A DNA stretch of 46,057 bases. Origin: Bacteroidaceae bacterium (lineage in GTDB: Bacteria > Bacteroidota > Bacteroidia > Bacteroidales > Bacteroidaceae). This document shows positions 23,133 to 30,306 of the stretch, piece by piece. Location: positions 1 to 46,057 of the forward strand of contig JAFUGG010000040.1 in assembly GCA_017469525.1 (NCBI GenBank), read 5' to 3'. Positions within the stretch are counted from its first letter, which is position 1; the number at the start of each line of letters is the position of its first letter. Position numbers and translations under genes: made by a program. Under the pieces are notes generated by a model. The model was given only the letters and a program-made list of their open reading frames with translations, did no database searches and had not been told where the DNA came from.

Positions 23133-26006
23133 TCAGGGCTTGTAGGTGTAAGGGCTGGTAGTGATGCCGCTACTGGTGTTGCCGCCAATGGTGATTGTGC
23201 CGCAGGTTCCTTCGTAGCCGGCACCTATGCTGTTGGGGCTCTTTGTTCCCTTCGTGGCGGTGAGGCTGGCGACGCCGGACGTGATGGTTATCTTTCCGCA
23301 ACTCCCTTGCCATGCGCTGCCTATGGCTGAAGAATAGCTACTGCCTTGGCTGACGATGGTTCCGCCGCTGATGAGGATGTCGCCACATGATGTTCCGGAG
23401 CCTGAGCCTATGCCTGGGCCGTCGCCTTCCCTGTCAACTTTGCTGCCGCCCAGGGCCGTTACGTTGCCGCCTGTGATGGTAATGCCAGCGCATTCTTTGT
23501 CATAGCAGCTGCCGATGCCTGCCGACCAGTCGCCGCCCGTAGCGTTGATGGTGCCGCCTGCAATGACGATGTTGCCCGCTGGCTCATAGCGGCTGCTGCC
23601 GATGCCTGAGGCGTTGCCGTAGGGCGTGATGGTGCCGCCGTAGTCGTCGATGCCGCAGCTTACGTTGAGCGTGCCGTCGCCTTGTATGGTGAGAGTGCTA
23701 CCTTTGGGAACGAAGATGCCCGGATAGCTACCATGCATGCCGCTGATGGTATTCGTGCCTTCCAGGATGATGGTGGCGTCGCCCAGACAAGTGATGCCTG
23801 CCCAGCGGTAATTGGTGCTGCTGTTCTTCTCGCCCTTGATCTCCGCGTCGCGGAGGGTGACGGTAGCTCCGTCGGCAATGGTTATCTTGTATCGGCCAGC
23901 CAGTTTGCCCGTTAGTGTCTCTTCGTTCTGTGCCTCATAGTCGGCGGTGAGGAGGGGGAGCGATACGGTGCCGTTGAAGTTGGTGACGGTGACGCAGAAG
24001 CCTTCCTTGGGCGAGAGGCTTGTGTCGTTGCATTTCCAGTTGATGGTGAACTGCAGTATGCCGAGTTCTGCGGCATAGGCTTGCAGGTCCTCGTAGAAGC
24101 TTTGAAACACGGAACGCGAGTAGTTGATGTAGGCCGTGATGGTGTTGATGCTGGTGGGCGTCACGTCGGCTGCGCTGAAACGTTGGCGGAAGGCATCGGG
24201 ATACTTCTCGGCAAGGGTGCTCTCCAGCTGTGCCTTGGCTCCGGTGACTGGTCCGTCGGCCCATTTGTTGATGGTGACGTTCATCGACCACATCTGTGTG
24301 GCGCGGTTGGGCACCAGGAGTGTGTGCTCGAGGGTTGATGACGTGCCGTCGGTGTACTCGGTCTTGCTGGGCATGTCGTCGCCGCTACTGTTCTTGTAGG
24401 AGAAGAGCAGGGCCGCTGTCTGTGGCCTTGCTCTCATGATGAGCTTGTAGTTATCCTTCGGGTCGCTGACCGACCAGCAGCCCTCGTTCTTGATGTTGCA
24501 GTCGTTGATGAGGATGTCGGCGGGGGTGGTGTGCTTGTAGTAGTATTTACGGACGAGGACGTTGCCGCCTGTCTCGACGTAAGCCTTTGGCAGGAGTCCG
24601 GCCTTGTAGGTCCAATATACGGAGTTGCCACTGGTATTCTTGATGACAGCCAGGTCCTTGGCTGTGGTGGCGCTGGTCATGGTGAACGATGTGCCGGTGG
24701 TCCAGCCGAGCGACATGCCAGCGTTGAATACGCCTTGCGAGTTGATGCCGCCCGTGATGCCTACGGAGGTGGAGCTGCTGGTGCCGACTGAGATGCTGCT
24801 CGTTGATGTGTTGTTGTCGGTATAGGGTAGGGCGTCTTCGAGCGTGATGTTGCCATTGCCTGCGAGTGCCATACTCGTCTCGAATTGCGACAGGTAGGCG
24901 CCGTACCAGCGGTCGTAGTCTCCGTAGCCGGTGGCTTTCATCCATTCGCTTGTGGTGCCGGCCGACCACGAGTAGTTATGGTATAGCGACCAAAGTTTTA
25001 GCAGGACGTTCTGCTGGATGTAGTAGTAGTCCTTGTTTGAATTCATGTCGTGAACGCCCCATGAGAGGAACTTGTGGTTGACGATGCCATATTCTGTCCA
25101 TGTCTTGTTCTCGTCGTCGCGGTAGTTGATGTGTCCGCTGATGGTAAATGTCTCACTGGCATCAATCAGCTGGTTGATGGCGGTTGGCGCATCGGCGCGC
25201 ACTGTGCCCTGGACTGCCTGACGCGATGTTGTCAGGAGCTTCTCTTCCACTTCGTTGAGCCATTCGGCAGCGGCATCGGCCAGTTCTCCGCTGATGTAGG
25301 GGGTGCGTTCAGCCTCCTCGTCGGTGACGGGTTCCTGCATGAAGTATTCTGTCGGGCCGAGGATGAGGATTTCGGCACTCAGGTCGCCAGGGTTGATGTC
25401 TTTGTTGTCGACATCGTTACCGTCTTCGTTGTCGGAACGGGTGCTTACCGACTGTATGTTCTTTATCCTGGCATTCAGGCGCTCGACGGCTCTCGAACGG
25501 CGGGCTTCTTTGGCAGCTTGCTCGTCAGTCAGTTGGAAGGTGCTCTCCAGCGTGGTCTGCTCTATTTCCAGGAGACTTGCCATCAGAGCTATGCCGAATG
25601 TTCCCAACTGTTCGTTGGTGGGTCGGACCAGGCCGACGTAGCCACCACCAGCATAGATGCGTGCAATGGTTCTCATGTCCTCGGGGGAGATTGCCGATGA
25701 GCTTGCTCCGAAGTCGCTACCCTTCAGTAGCACCAGGCGGGCGTTGGGACTGATTTCGGAAATGGTGAGTTGCAGGCGTTTCACCAGAGCTGCACCCGTA
25801 GAGCCTTCGTCGAAGGCGGAGGGCACAGATGCCAGAAGCTTGTTAGTCACCTTGACGTCCATCTGGTCAGCCAGCAATACAGTTCTGACGCAGGTGTTCG
25901 TAGTGTATTCTCCCTTTATTGTGTCGAGGTCATCGTCCCGACAAGATACCAATACCAATGCGATGGCCATTGCCATCAGCGCTGAGTGTTTAATAGAAAG
26001 TCTCAT
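23133..26006 (-). CDS. Lipoprotein with leukocidin-like stem region and C-terminal beta-helix
   Basis: 957-aa surface lipoprotein; the signal peptide ends in LVLVSC with Cys22 as lipid site. Residues about 60-270 are mixed alpha/beta and unrecognised. Residues 284-470 recall beta-barrel pore-forming toxins of the leukocidin/haemolysin family: NHKFLSWGVHDMNSNKDYYY, then a long Ser/Thr/Gly stretch (401-447) like an insertion stem, then DLAVIKNTSGNSVYWTYK, similar to the D-x3-I-x-N-(T/S)-x2-N-x-V-x-W motif after the stem. Residues 486-600 would complete the cap/rim. Residues 720-945 are turns of IxIxGGxVxAxGG with recurrent GIGSG, a beta-helix as in carbohydrate-binding proteins. It lies 58 bp after the M15 peptidase gene, probably in one operon. 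The toxin reading is an inference. Confidence 0.55.
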   Translation of the reverse strand: MRLSIKHSALMAMAIALVLVSCRDDDLDTIKGEYTTNTCVRTVLLADQMDVKVTNKLLASVPSAFDEGSTGAALVKRLQLTISEISPNARLVLLKGSDFGASSSAISPEDMRTIARIYAGGGYVGLVRPTNEQLGTFGIALMASLLEIEQTTLESTFQLTDEQAAKEARRSRAVERLNARIKNIQSVSTRSDNEDGNDVDNKDINPGDLSAEILILGPTEYFMQEPVTDEEAERTPYISGELADAAAEWLNEVEEKLLTTSRQAVQGTVRADAPTAINQLIDASETFTISGHINYRDDENKTWTEYGIVNHKFLSWGVHDMNSNKDYYYIQQNVLLKLWSLYHNYSWSAGTTSEWMKATGYGDYDRWYGAYLSQFETSMALAGNGNITLEDALPYTDNNTSTSSISVGTSSSTSVGITGGINSQGVFNAGMSLGWTTGTSFTMTSATTAKDLAVIKNTSGNSVYWTYKAGLLPKAYVETGGNVLVRKYYYKHTTPADILINDCNIKNEGCWSVSDPKDNYKLIMRARPQTAALLFSYKNSSGDDMPSKTEYTDGTSSTLEHTLLVPNRATQMWSMNVTINKWADGPVTGAKAQLESTLAEKYPDAFRQRFSAADVTPTSINTITAYINYSRSVFQSFYEDLQAYAAELGILQFTINWKCNDTSLSPKEGFCVTVTNFNGTVSLPLLTADYEAQNEETLTGKLAGRYKITIADGATVTLRDAEIKGEKNSSTNYRWAGITCLGDATIILEGTNTISGMHGSYPGIFVPKGSTLTIQGDGTLNVSCGIDDYGGTITPYGNASGIGSSRYEPAGNIVIAGGTINATGGDWSAGIGSCYDKECAGITITGGNVTALGGSKVDREGDGPGIGSGSGTSCGDILISGGTIVSQGSSYSSAIGSAWQGSCGKITITSGVASLTATKGTKSPNSIGAGYEGTCGTITIGGNTSSGITTSPYTYKP

Positions 26007-26064
26007 GTTCTTTGTGTTTGTTTGATAATCTATACGGTCAGGCGTCGACTTGTCTCTGCGCCCG

Positions 26065-26811
26065 TTACTCTTTCAGCTCGAAGTGTTGGAAGTCTTTGCA
26101 CGATTTCCAGTCGCCTCCCCATACGAAGCCTGCTTCGGTGAAGAGGCGGAAGCAGAGGTCGTCGTGGTCTATCTTGTATGGGAATTCTTTTGTGCGGTCG
26201 CAATATGGTTTGGCCGTGGCAGGCTGTATGAAGCGTGTGCCGTTGGAGCGGTCTTTATAATAAGGATTATAGAGGCTGTTGATGTCGATGGCCAATCCTC
26301 GGGCGTGCTTGGAGAGCTTGGTGGTGCCTGCAACGGCACGGTAGCAGAAGCACGACGTGTTGTTGTGGCGCATCTGTGTCTCGTCGTCGGCATCATAGAC
26401 GTCGGGCAGGAGCATGCGCTGGATGGGGTACTTCGCCTCGTAGAGCTGGCGCAGGATGCTTACCACGCGGTCGGCTATCTTGGCGTTCACTATCATCTCG
26501 CCGATGTGTATCTGCTTGTCGTAGTCCCAATGCAGGGCTCGGATGTGGCGGAGGTCATTGCGCCCGATGTACGGATTCTGCTTGTATGTCTTTCCTTGCA
26601 TACGCCTCCACACCTCATCGGGGATGGGTTCAGCCGCAAAGCATTTGTCGATGCCGCCGAAAGCCTCCACAACCTCAGGGCTGACGGTTTGTCCTGCCTG
26701 CCACTTGCGGAGCACCGTCGTGTCGATGCCATCGGCCTGCTTGGTCTTGCTGAAAGCTGCCTGACTGCAGCAGAACATGAGGACCAGTATCCAGTGAATG
26801 ACCTTATACAT
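26065..26811 (-). CDS. Exported M15-family peptidase (D-Ala-D-Ala carboxypeptidase type)
   Basis: 248 aa with a signal peptide (MYKVIHWILVLMFCCSQAAFS). The M15 zinc signature is visible: SKHARGLAIDINSLYNPY (S-x-H-x6-D, residues about 168-185) and the closing DFQHFE with the third ligand. VanY/CwlK-like members cut peptidoglycan stem peptides. The middle part (MQGKTYKQNPYIGRNDLRHI) is typical of Bacteroidetes homologues. It starts 4 bp beyond the stop of the tandem phosphatase gene and is followed by the lipoprotein gene, so the three form a likely operon of exported proteins. Confidence 0.88.
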   Translation of the reverse strand: MYKVIHWILVLMFCCSQAAFSKTKQADGIDTTVLRKWQAGQTVSPEVVEAFGGIDKCFAAEPIPDEVWRRMQGKTYKQNPYIGRNDLRHIRALHWDYDKQIHIGEMIVNAKIADRVVSILRQLYEAKYPIQRMLLPDVYDADDETQMRHNNTSCFCYRAVAGTTKLSKHARGLAIDINSLYNPYYKDRSNGTRFIQPATAKPYCDRTKEFPYKIDHDDLCFRLFTEAGFVWGGDWKSCKDFQHFELKE

Positions 26812-26814
26812 ATT

Positions 26815-28320
26815 CTATTTTACCACTACCTTGCGTCCGTTGTTGACGTAAACGCCGCTTTGCATGGGCTTGCTGCTGAGCTGGTGGCCGGGCATGTCGT
26901 ACCATGCATCAGCCTTCGATTGTGAATTGCCGATTGCGTTGATGCCAGTTGTTTGCCGCATATACTCTTCGCGTGCATCAGCGATGAGCTTGCGGAATGC
27001 CGGCTCGGCATGAAGGCGTGCGATAAGGGCGCTGGCCAGCTGACGAGTCGCTTCGATGTCGCTTGCCCAATGGTAGCCCACGATGAGGCGATTGTAACCA
27101 TATTGATAGCCTCGGCGCAAGATTTCGTCCTGACATTCGGGGGCCACCTCGACCAGAGCCAGAGCCGTTGCCCATCCGAGGTTCGTATGCCCGGAGGGGA
27201 AGCTGCTCTTGTTGCGTTCCTTTTCTTCGTCGTCAGGGACAGCCGTCACCTCTCCCAGTTGAACATATGGACGCTTGCGGAAGCGCAAGGGCTTGAGCCG
27301 GTCTGCCACTTCGGAGGCTCGGGTAAGCACTTCGTTGAGGAGGGCGGTGATGGCAGGTGTGTCTTTGTCCGAGAGGGGCAGGCCCATAGCTTCGCCGAAG
27401 ACCTGTTGCATCATTGCCACGCTGTATTTTGCTTCATCTTTGGCTTGTTCGCCGCGCGGAGTCTGGCGCAGGCCTTTAGCATCCCAGTGACGCAGCACAT
27501 CGGACAGATAGCGATGGTTGGTCGTATCGACTGGATTGTTCAGGAAACGCTCGCCATGTGGCATGTCAGCACTGGCAGCAGGGTCGTAGTCGGCCGGCAG
27601 TCCCTTCAGTCCGGCATATTCGGCACGGGCGGCCAGGATGTCGTTTTGCAGGTCTGGGTTAGTATGGGAGCGGGCGACAGTGGCTGCACCGCAAAGGTAG
27701 CCTGCCGTCACGTCGCTTTGCCAATGTGCACCCGTGATGATGCGGTTCTCGCCGAATTGTATGCCGCGTCGCAGCAACGTGTCCTGCAGCTCGGGCCACA
27801 TCTCGGAGAAGACCAGTGCCGTGGCCCATCCGAAGGCAGTGTGCCCCGATGGATAGGAGCCATTGGTGCGCAGCGTCTCGTCGTCCCATTGTCCCCAGGT
27901 GTCCTCGTTCATGCGGGCAAAGGGGCGGCGGCGGGTGTATCTGTTCTTTGCTTTCTTTGTGCTTTCATCACCGGCGTGATAGATTCTCACCAATAGGCGT
28001 GACATGGCTGGTGTCGTTTCGTCGGAGATGGTGTCCAGTTCCAGCACTTCGGCCATCACGGTGCGCATGATGGCTGGCAGCCATAGTGATTCGCGGCTGG
28101 CCTGTTCGCCTCGGGGCGTGAGGCGTTGCGTCTTGCCCCACTGCCACATGAGCATGTCGTCGGTGAAGTCCACGCTGGCCGTGTCGGGCGGCTGGGGAAG
28201 ATAGATGACAGCATTGGGTTGTTCGTCCAGAGGTACATAGGACTCTGTTTCTGTCTGTGCCCATATCTGCATTGCAATGGCGTGCAGCAGGACAGAAAGG
28301 AAAATGACTTTCAGTTTCAT
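26815..28320 (-). CDS. Exported PAP2 phosphatase with two tandem catalytic domains
   Basis: 501 aa, signal peptide cleaved near MQIWAQ. Two homologous PAP2/class A acid phosphatase domains: domain 1 about residues 55-240 with RRRPFARM, the PSGH motif at 157-160 and NRIITGAHWQSD; domain 2 about 280-455 with FRKRPYVQL, PSGH at 375-378 and NRLIVGYHWASD. All three catalytic motifs (K/R-x-R-P, PSGH, R-x5-H-x3-D) are intact in both copies, so both could be active phosphomonoesterases. The C-terminus WYDMPGHQL...SGVYVNNGRKVVVK resembles the sorting-type tail on two other proteins here. First gene of the operon with the M15 peptidase and the lipoprotein. Confidence 0.9.
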   Translation of the reverse strand: MKLKVIFLSVLLHAIAMQIWAQTETESYVPLDEQPNAVIYLPQPPDTASVDFTDDMLMWQWGKTQRLTPRGEQASRESLWLPAIMRTVMAEVLELDTISDETTPAMSRLLVRIYHAGDESTKKAKNRYTRRRPFARMNEDTWGQWDDETLRTNGSYPSGHTAFGWATALVFSEMWPELQDTLLRRGIQFGENRIITGAHWQSDVTAGYLCGAATVARSHTNPDLQNDILAARAEYAGLKGLPADYDPAASADMPHGERFLNNPVDTTNHRYLSDVLRHWDAKGLRQTPRGEQAKDEAKYSVAMMQQVFGEAMGLPLSDKDTPAITALLNEVLTRASEVADRLKPLRFRKRPYVQLGEVTAVPDDEEKERNKSSFPSGHTNLGWATALALVEVAPECQDEILRRGYQYGYNRLIVGYHWASDIEATRQLASALIARLHAEPAFRKLIADAREEYMRQTTGINAIGNSQSKADAWYDMPGHQLSSKPMQSGVYVNNGRKVVVK

Positions 28321-28394
28321 AGGCTGATAAGGGTTCGGGAGTTTAAGGTTTAGAGGGGGTGGTTTTAGAACTTTTATTTATTGTATTTCCGCTG

Positions 28395-28402
28395 CAAAGT
28401 TA
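28395..28402 (-). promoter_or_regulatory. -7 box of phosphatase/peptidase/lipoprotein operon
   Basis: Reverse-strand TAACTTTG, about 75 bp upstream of the phosphatase start and inside the segment bounded by the two 246-bp repeats. Confidence 0.6.
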
Positions 28403-28496
28403 CGAAGTTTGATTTAAATATTCAAAATTCTGGGAAAAGATTTCGTTTTGACTGAGGTTTCTGCAGTAAGTCAGGAAGACTTTACCATTATAAACA

Positions 28497-28559
28497 GGGG
28501 CAAGGAGCAGGGGCAAAAGAATACAATCTGCCCCTGCAATCCTCCTGCTCCCTGCCCCC
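28497..28559. repeat. GC-rich imperfect inverted repeat
   Basis: GGGGCAAGGAGCAGGG (28497-28512) against CCTGCTCCCTGCCCC (about 28544-28558), with a further TGCCCCTGC in between. It lies beside palindrome copy 4, in the 545-bp gap upstream of the phosphatase gene that has no convincing gene. Confidence 0.6.
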
Positions 28560-28577
28560 ATATTTCTTGTTTTGTTG

Positions 28578-28824
28578 CCCGACTTGGCGTGCCGGGTTGT
28601 TTGCACATACATGTAAATGCAATTGCATGTACATGTAGATGCAATTGCATTTACATGTATGTGCAAACACCTTGACGTAGTGTCTCTGCCTGAGTAACTT
28701 AGGATTTTTGGAAAAATGGGGTGCCGAATCAGACCGTTCTGAGTGCCGGACAAGGGGGATAAGCCTCTTGCTATCTTCGCATATTTACCTATGTTATTCA
28801 TCTCGATGATTCCTGGAACTTAAA
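28578..28824 (-). repeat. 246-bp repeat, copy B (inverted relative to copy A)
   Basis: Reverse complement of the block at 22760-23005, about 75-80% identical by eye outside the palindrome. Contains palindrome copy 4. Together the two copies flank 5.57 kb holding the three-gene exported set and its promoter. Confidence 0.85.
28599..28668. repeat. Nested 70-bp palindrome, copy 4
   Basis: Both arms carry A/T instead of G/C at positions 18/53 (GTAAATGC paired with GCATTTAC), a compensatory change. The only mismatch is G opposite G at 31/40. Confidence 0.95.
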
Positions 28825-28865
28825 ATAAGATGGATACTTTGTGGCGTTCATTCTTTTTCGAGCTA

Positions 28866-29987
28866 TCAGTGTTTCCCTTTCATGTCGCGATGCCGTTGGA
28901 CGTCCTCGCGGTGCATGGCGTGCAGGTAGGTGAGCAGCGAGGTGGGGCTCAGCTTAAGTCGCCTTGCAATCTCGATGATGGATTCGTCTGTGTCAAGGAA
29001 TGCTTTTTCAGCTTCCTGCATCTTGAGCCATTTCTGCCGCATGATACGCATGCCTCCCGGCAGAGTTATCCAAGCGTTCTGCATGGCCTGCTTGTGAACA
29101 TCAGACCTGTGACGACGCGTCCATCGTGTCAGCCTTTCGGGAGAGATGCCGATGGCTTTGGCTGCATCTGCATAGGAGGCACCGTTTTCTATGAGTTGAA
29201 TGGCGGGTATGTATTTGTTTTCAGCCTTTTTTTTGAGCGCCATCTCTTGTTGTAGCTTTCGCTTTTCCCTGCGTTGCTCGGTCTTCTCGGAACGCTTTTT
29301 CGCCCTGACAGCCATATCTTCCCTGTGCCATCGTTGTATGTAGCCGGAGAGATTGTGGGGGTCAAGTCCCAGTTCCATGGCTATCTCTGTGACGGGGCGG
29401 TCGGTGGTGCGATACAGTTCTATGGCGTCTGCATAGAGTGCTTTCGTAGCTTTGCGCGGTTCGTTTATGCGGCCAGTCCCGTTGGTCTCGCCTTCTACCT
29501 TGGGCTGGCCAAGCGCATTGAGGCGACGCAGGAACCGTTGTTCAACAATGTCTTTGTGGAAGAAGAGCAGGTGCTGGTGGAGGCCTGCGAGCGAAACGCC
29601 TGTCTGTTCGGCTGCCTCGCGGATGGTGATGTTGCTGGTGCGCAATAGTTCAATGGCTGCTTTGTATTTCTCGACTGTTGCCTTGCCTACGCCTCTTGCT
29701 GGCAGCTTGCTCATGTTCAGCAGTCCTCGTATTCGCTCTCGCTCGGCTACAAGTTCGGGAAAGTGACGCTTCAACTGGTTGCGTAGGCATTCCTCTTGAT
29801 GCCCAAAGAGACGGGCTATCTCGGCAATAGTCTTGTCGAGATAGAGGATGCTGCCGCAGGCTACGATGGCTTCGGCATAGCGTGCTCGTGTGTCGCTGCG
29901 CTGGCCGAAGCGGTTGTGCATGTATTGTTGAAGCCTGTCGTCGGTCAGCCGTTCGTGGGTATTAGAGAGGTTGGTATCTTCGTCCAT
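28866..29987 (-). CDS. Protein with five helix-turn-helix repeats
   Basis: 373 aa, no signal peptide or membrane segment. Five repeats of one HTH-type unit at about residues 37-78, 108-146, 185-223, 260-297 and 326-362. The shared pattern is YAxAIxL, a short turn, TIxEIAxxLGLSxxxLxxYLxRxH, as seen in KTIAEIARLFGHQEECLRNQL, ITIREAAEQTGVSLAGLHQH and SIIEIARRLKLSPTSLLTYL. The stretch at 227-255 between repeats 3 and 4 is very basic (KKRSEKTEQRREKRK). It resembles homeodomain-like or resolvase-type HTHs but has no recombinase or transposase domain. A DNA-binding role is likely; the target is unknown. The -7 box is at 30190, giving a leader of almost 200 nt. Confidence 0.75.
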   Translation of the reverse strand: MDEDTNLSNTHERLTDDRLQQYMHNRFGQRSDTRARYAEAIVACGSILYLDKTIAEIARLFGHQEECLRNQLKRHFPELVAERERIRGLLNMSKLPARGVGKATVEKYKAAIELLRTSNITIREAAEQTGVSLAGLHQHLLFFHKDIVEQRFLRRLNALGQPKVEGETNGTGRINEPRKATKALYADAIELYRTTDRPVTEIAMELGLDPHNLSGYIQRWHREDMAVRAKKRSEKTEQRREKRKLQQEMALKKKAENKYIPAIQLIENGASYADAAKAIGISPERLTRWTRRHRSDVHKQAMQNAWITLPGGMRIMRQKWLKMQEAEKAFLDTDESIIEIARRLKLSPTSLLTYLHAMHREDVQRHRDMKGKH

Positions 29988-30189
29988 ATATATATAATAT
30001 GGTGTGTATGGGTTGTTTGGAAAGGTTTTGGAGGAGAAAGTCTTTCTCCGCAGACCACGACGGATGTCGCAGCCTGCGGAGTGAACCGGAATGTATTATC
30101 CTGAATGTACTGCGACATGGTCTGTACACTATCCCTCTTGGACGTTGATGTTGGGGCAGACCTGGGTATTCCCGCTGGAATTCCGGCTG

Positions 30190-30197
30190 CAAAATTA
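30190..30197 (-). promoter_or_regulatory. -7 box upstream of the five-HTH gene
   Basis: Reverse-strand TAATTTTG fits TAnnTTTG. Apart from this box and the hairpin at 30227, I see nothing definite in the 319-bp gap 29988-30306. Confidence 0.45.
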
Positions 30198-30226
30198 TGG
30201 CAATCTGTAAATGTAGAAAAATAAAA

Positions 30227-30266
30227 ATGTGTGTCTATTTGGCAGCCTTACCAAATTGACACACAT
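30227..30266 (-). terminator. Hairpin after TPR/AraC gene, copy of the one at 32027
   Basis: Arms 30227-30242 and 30251-30266 (core TGTGTC-ATTTGG / CCAAAT-GACACA), 8-nt loop, one mismatch. On the reverse strand it is followed by ATTTTTATTTTTC, so it can terminate the gene ending at 30307. Confidence 0.7.
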
Positions 30267-30306
30267 CAAGGGAGGGGGGCAGTGGCAGTGTTGAGGCCTT
30301 GCAGGT

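Noticed and set aside
22760..28824. Classical composite transposon
   Set aside because: The inverted 246-bp blocks contain no transposase and I cannot find target-site duplications at their outer ends.
28866..29987. Transposase
   Set aside because: Only HTH units and a basic linker are present; no DDE, tyrosine or serine recombinase motif can be found, nor terminal repeats around the gene.
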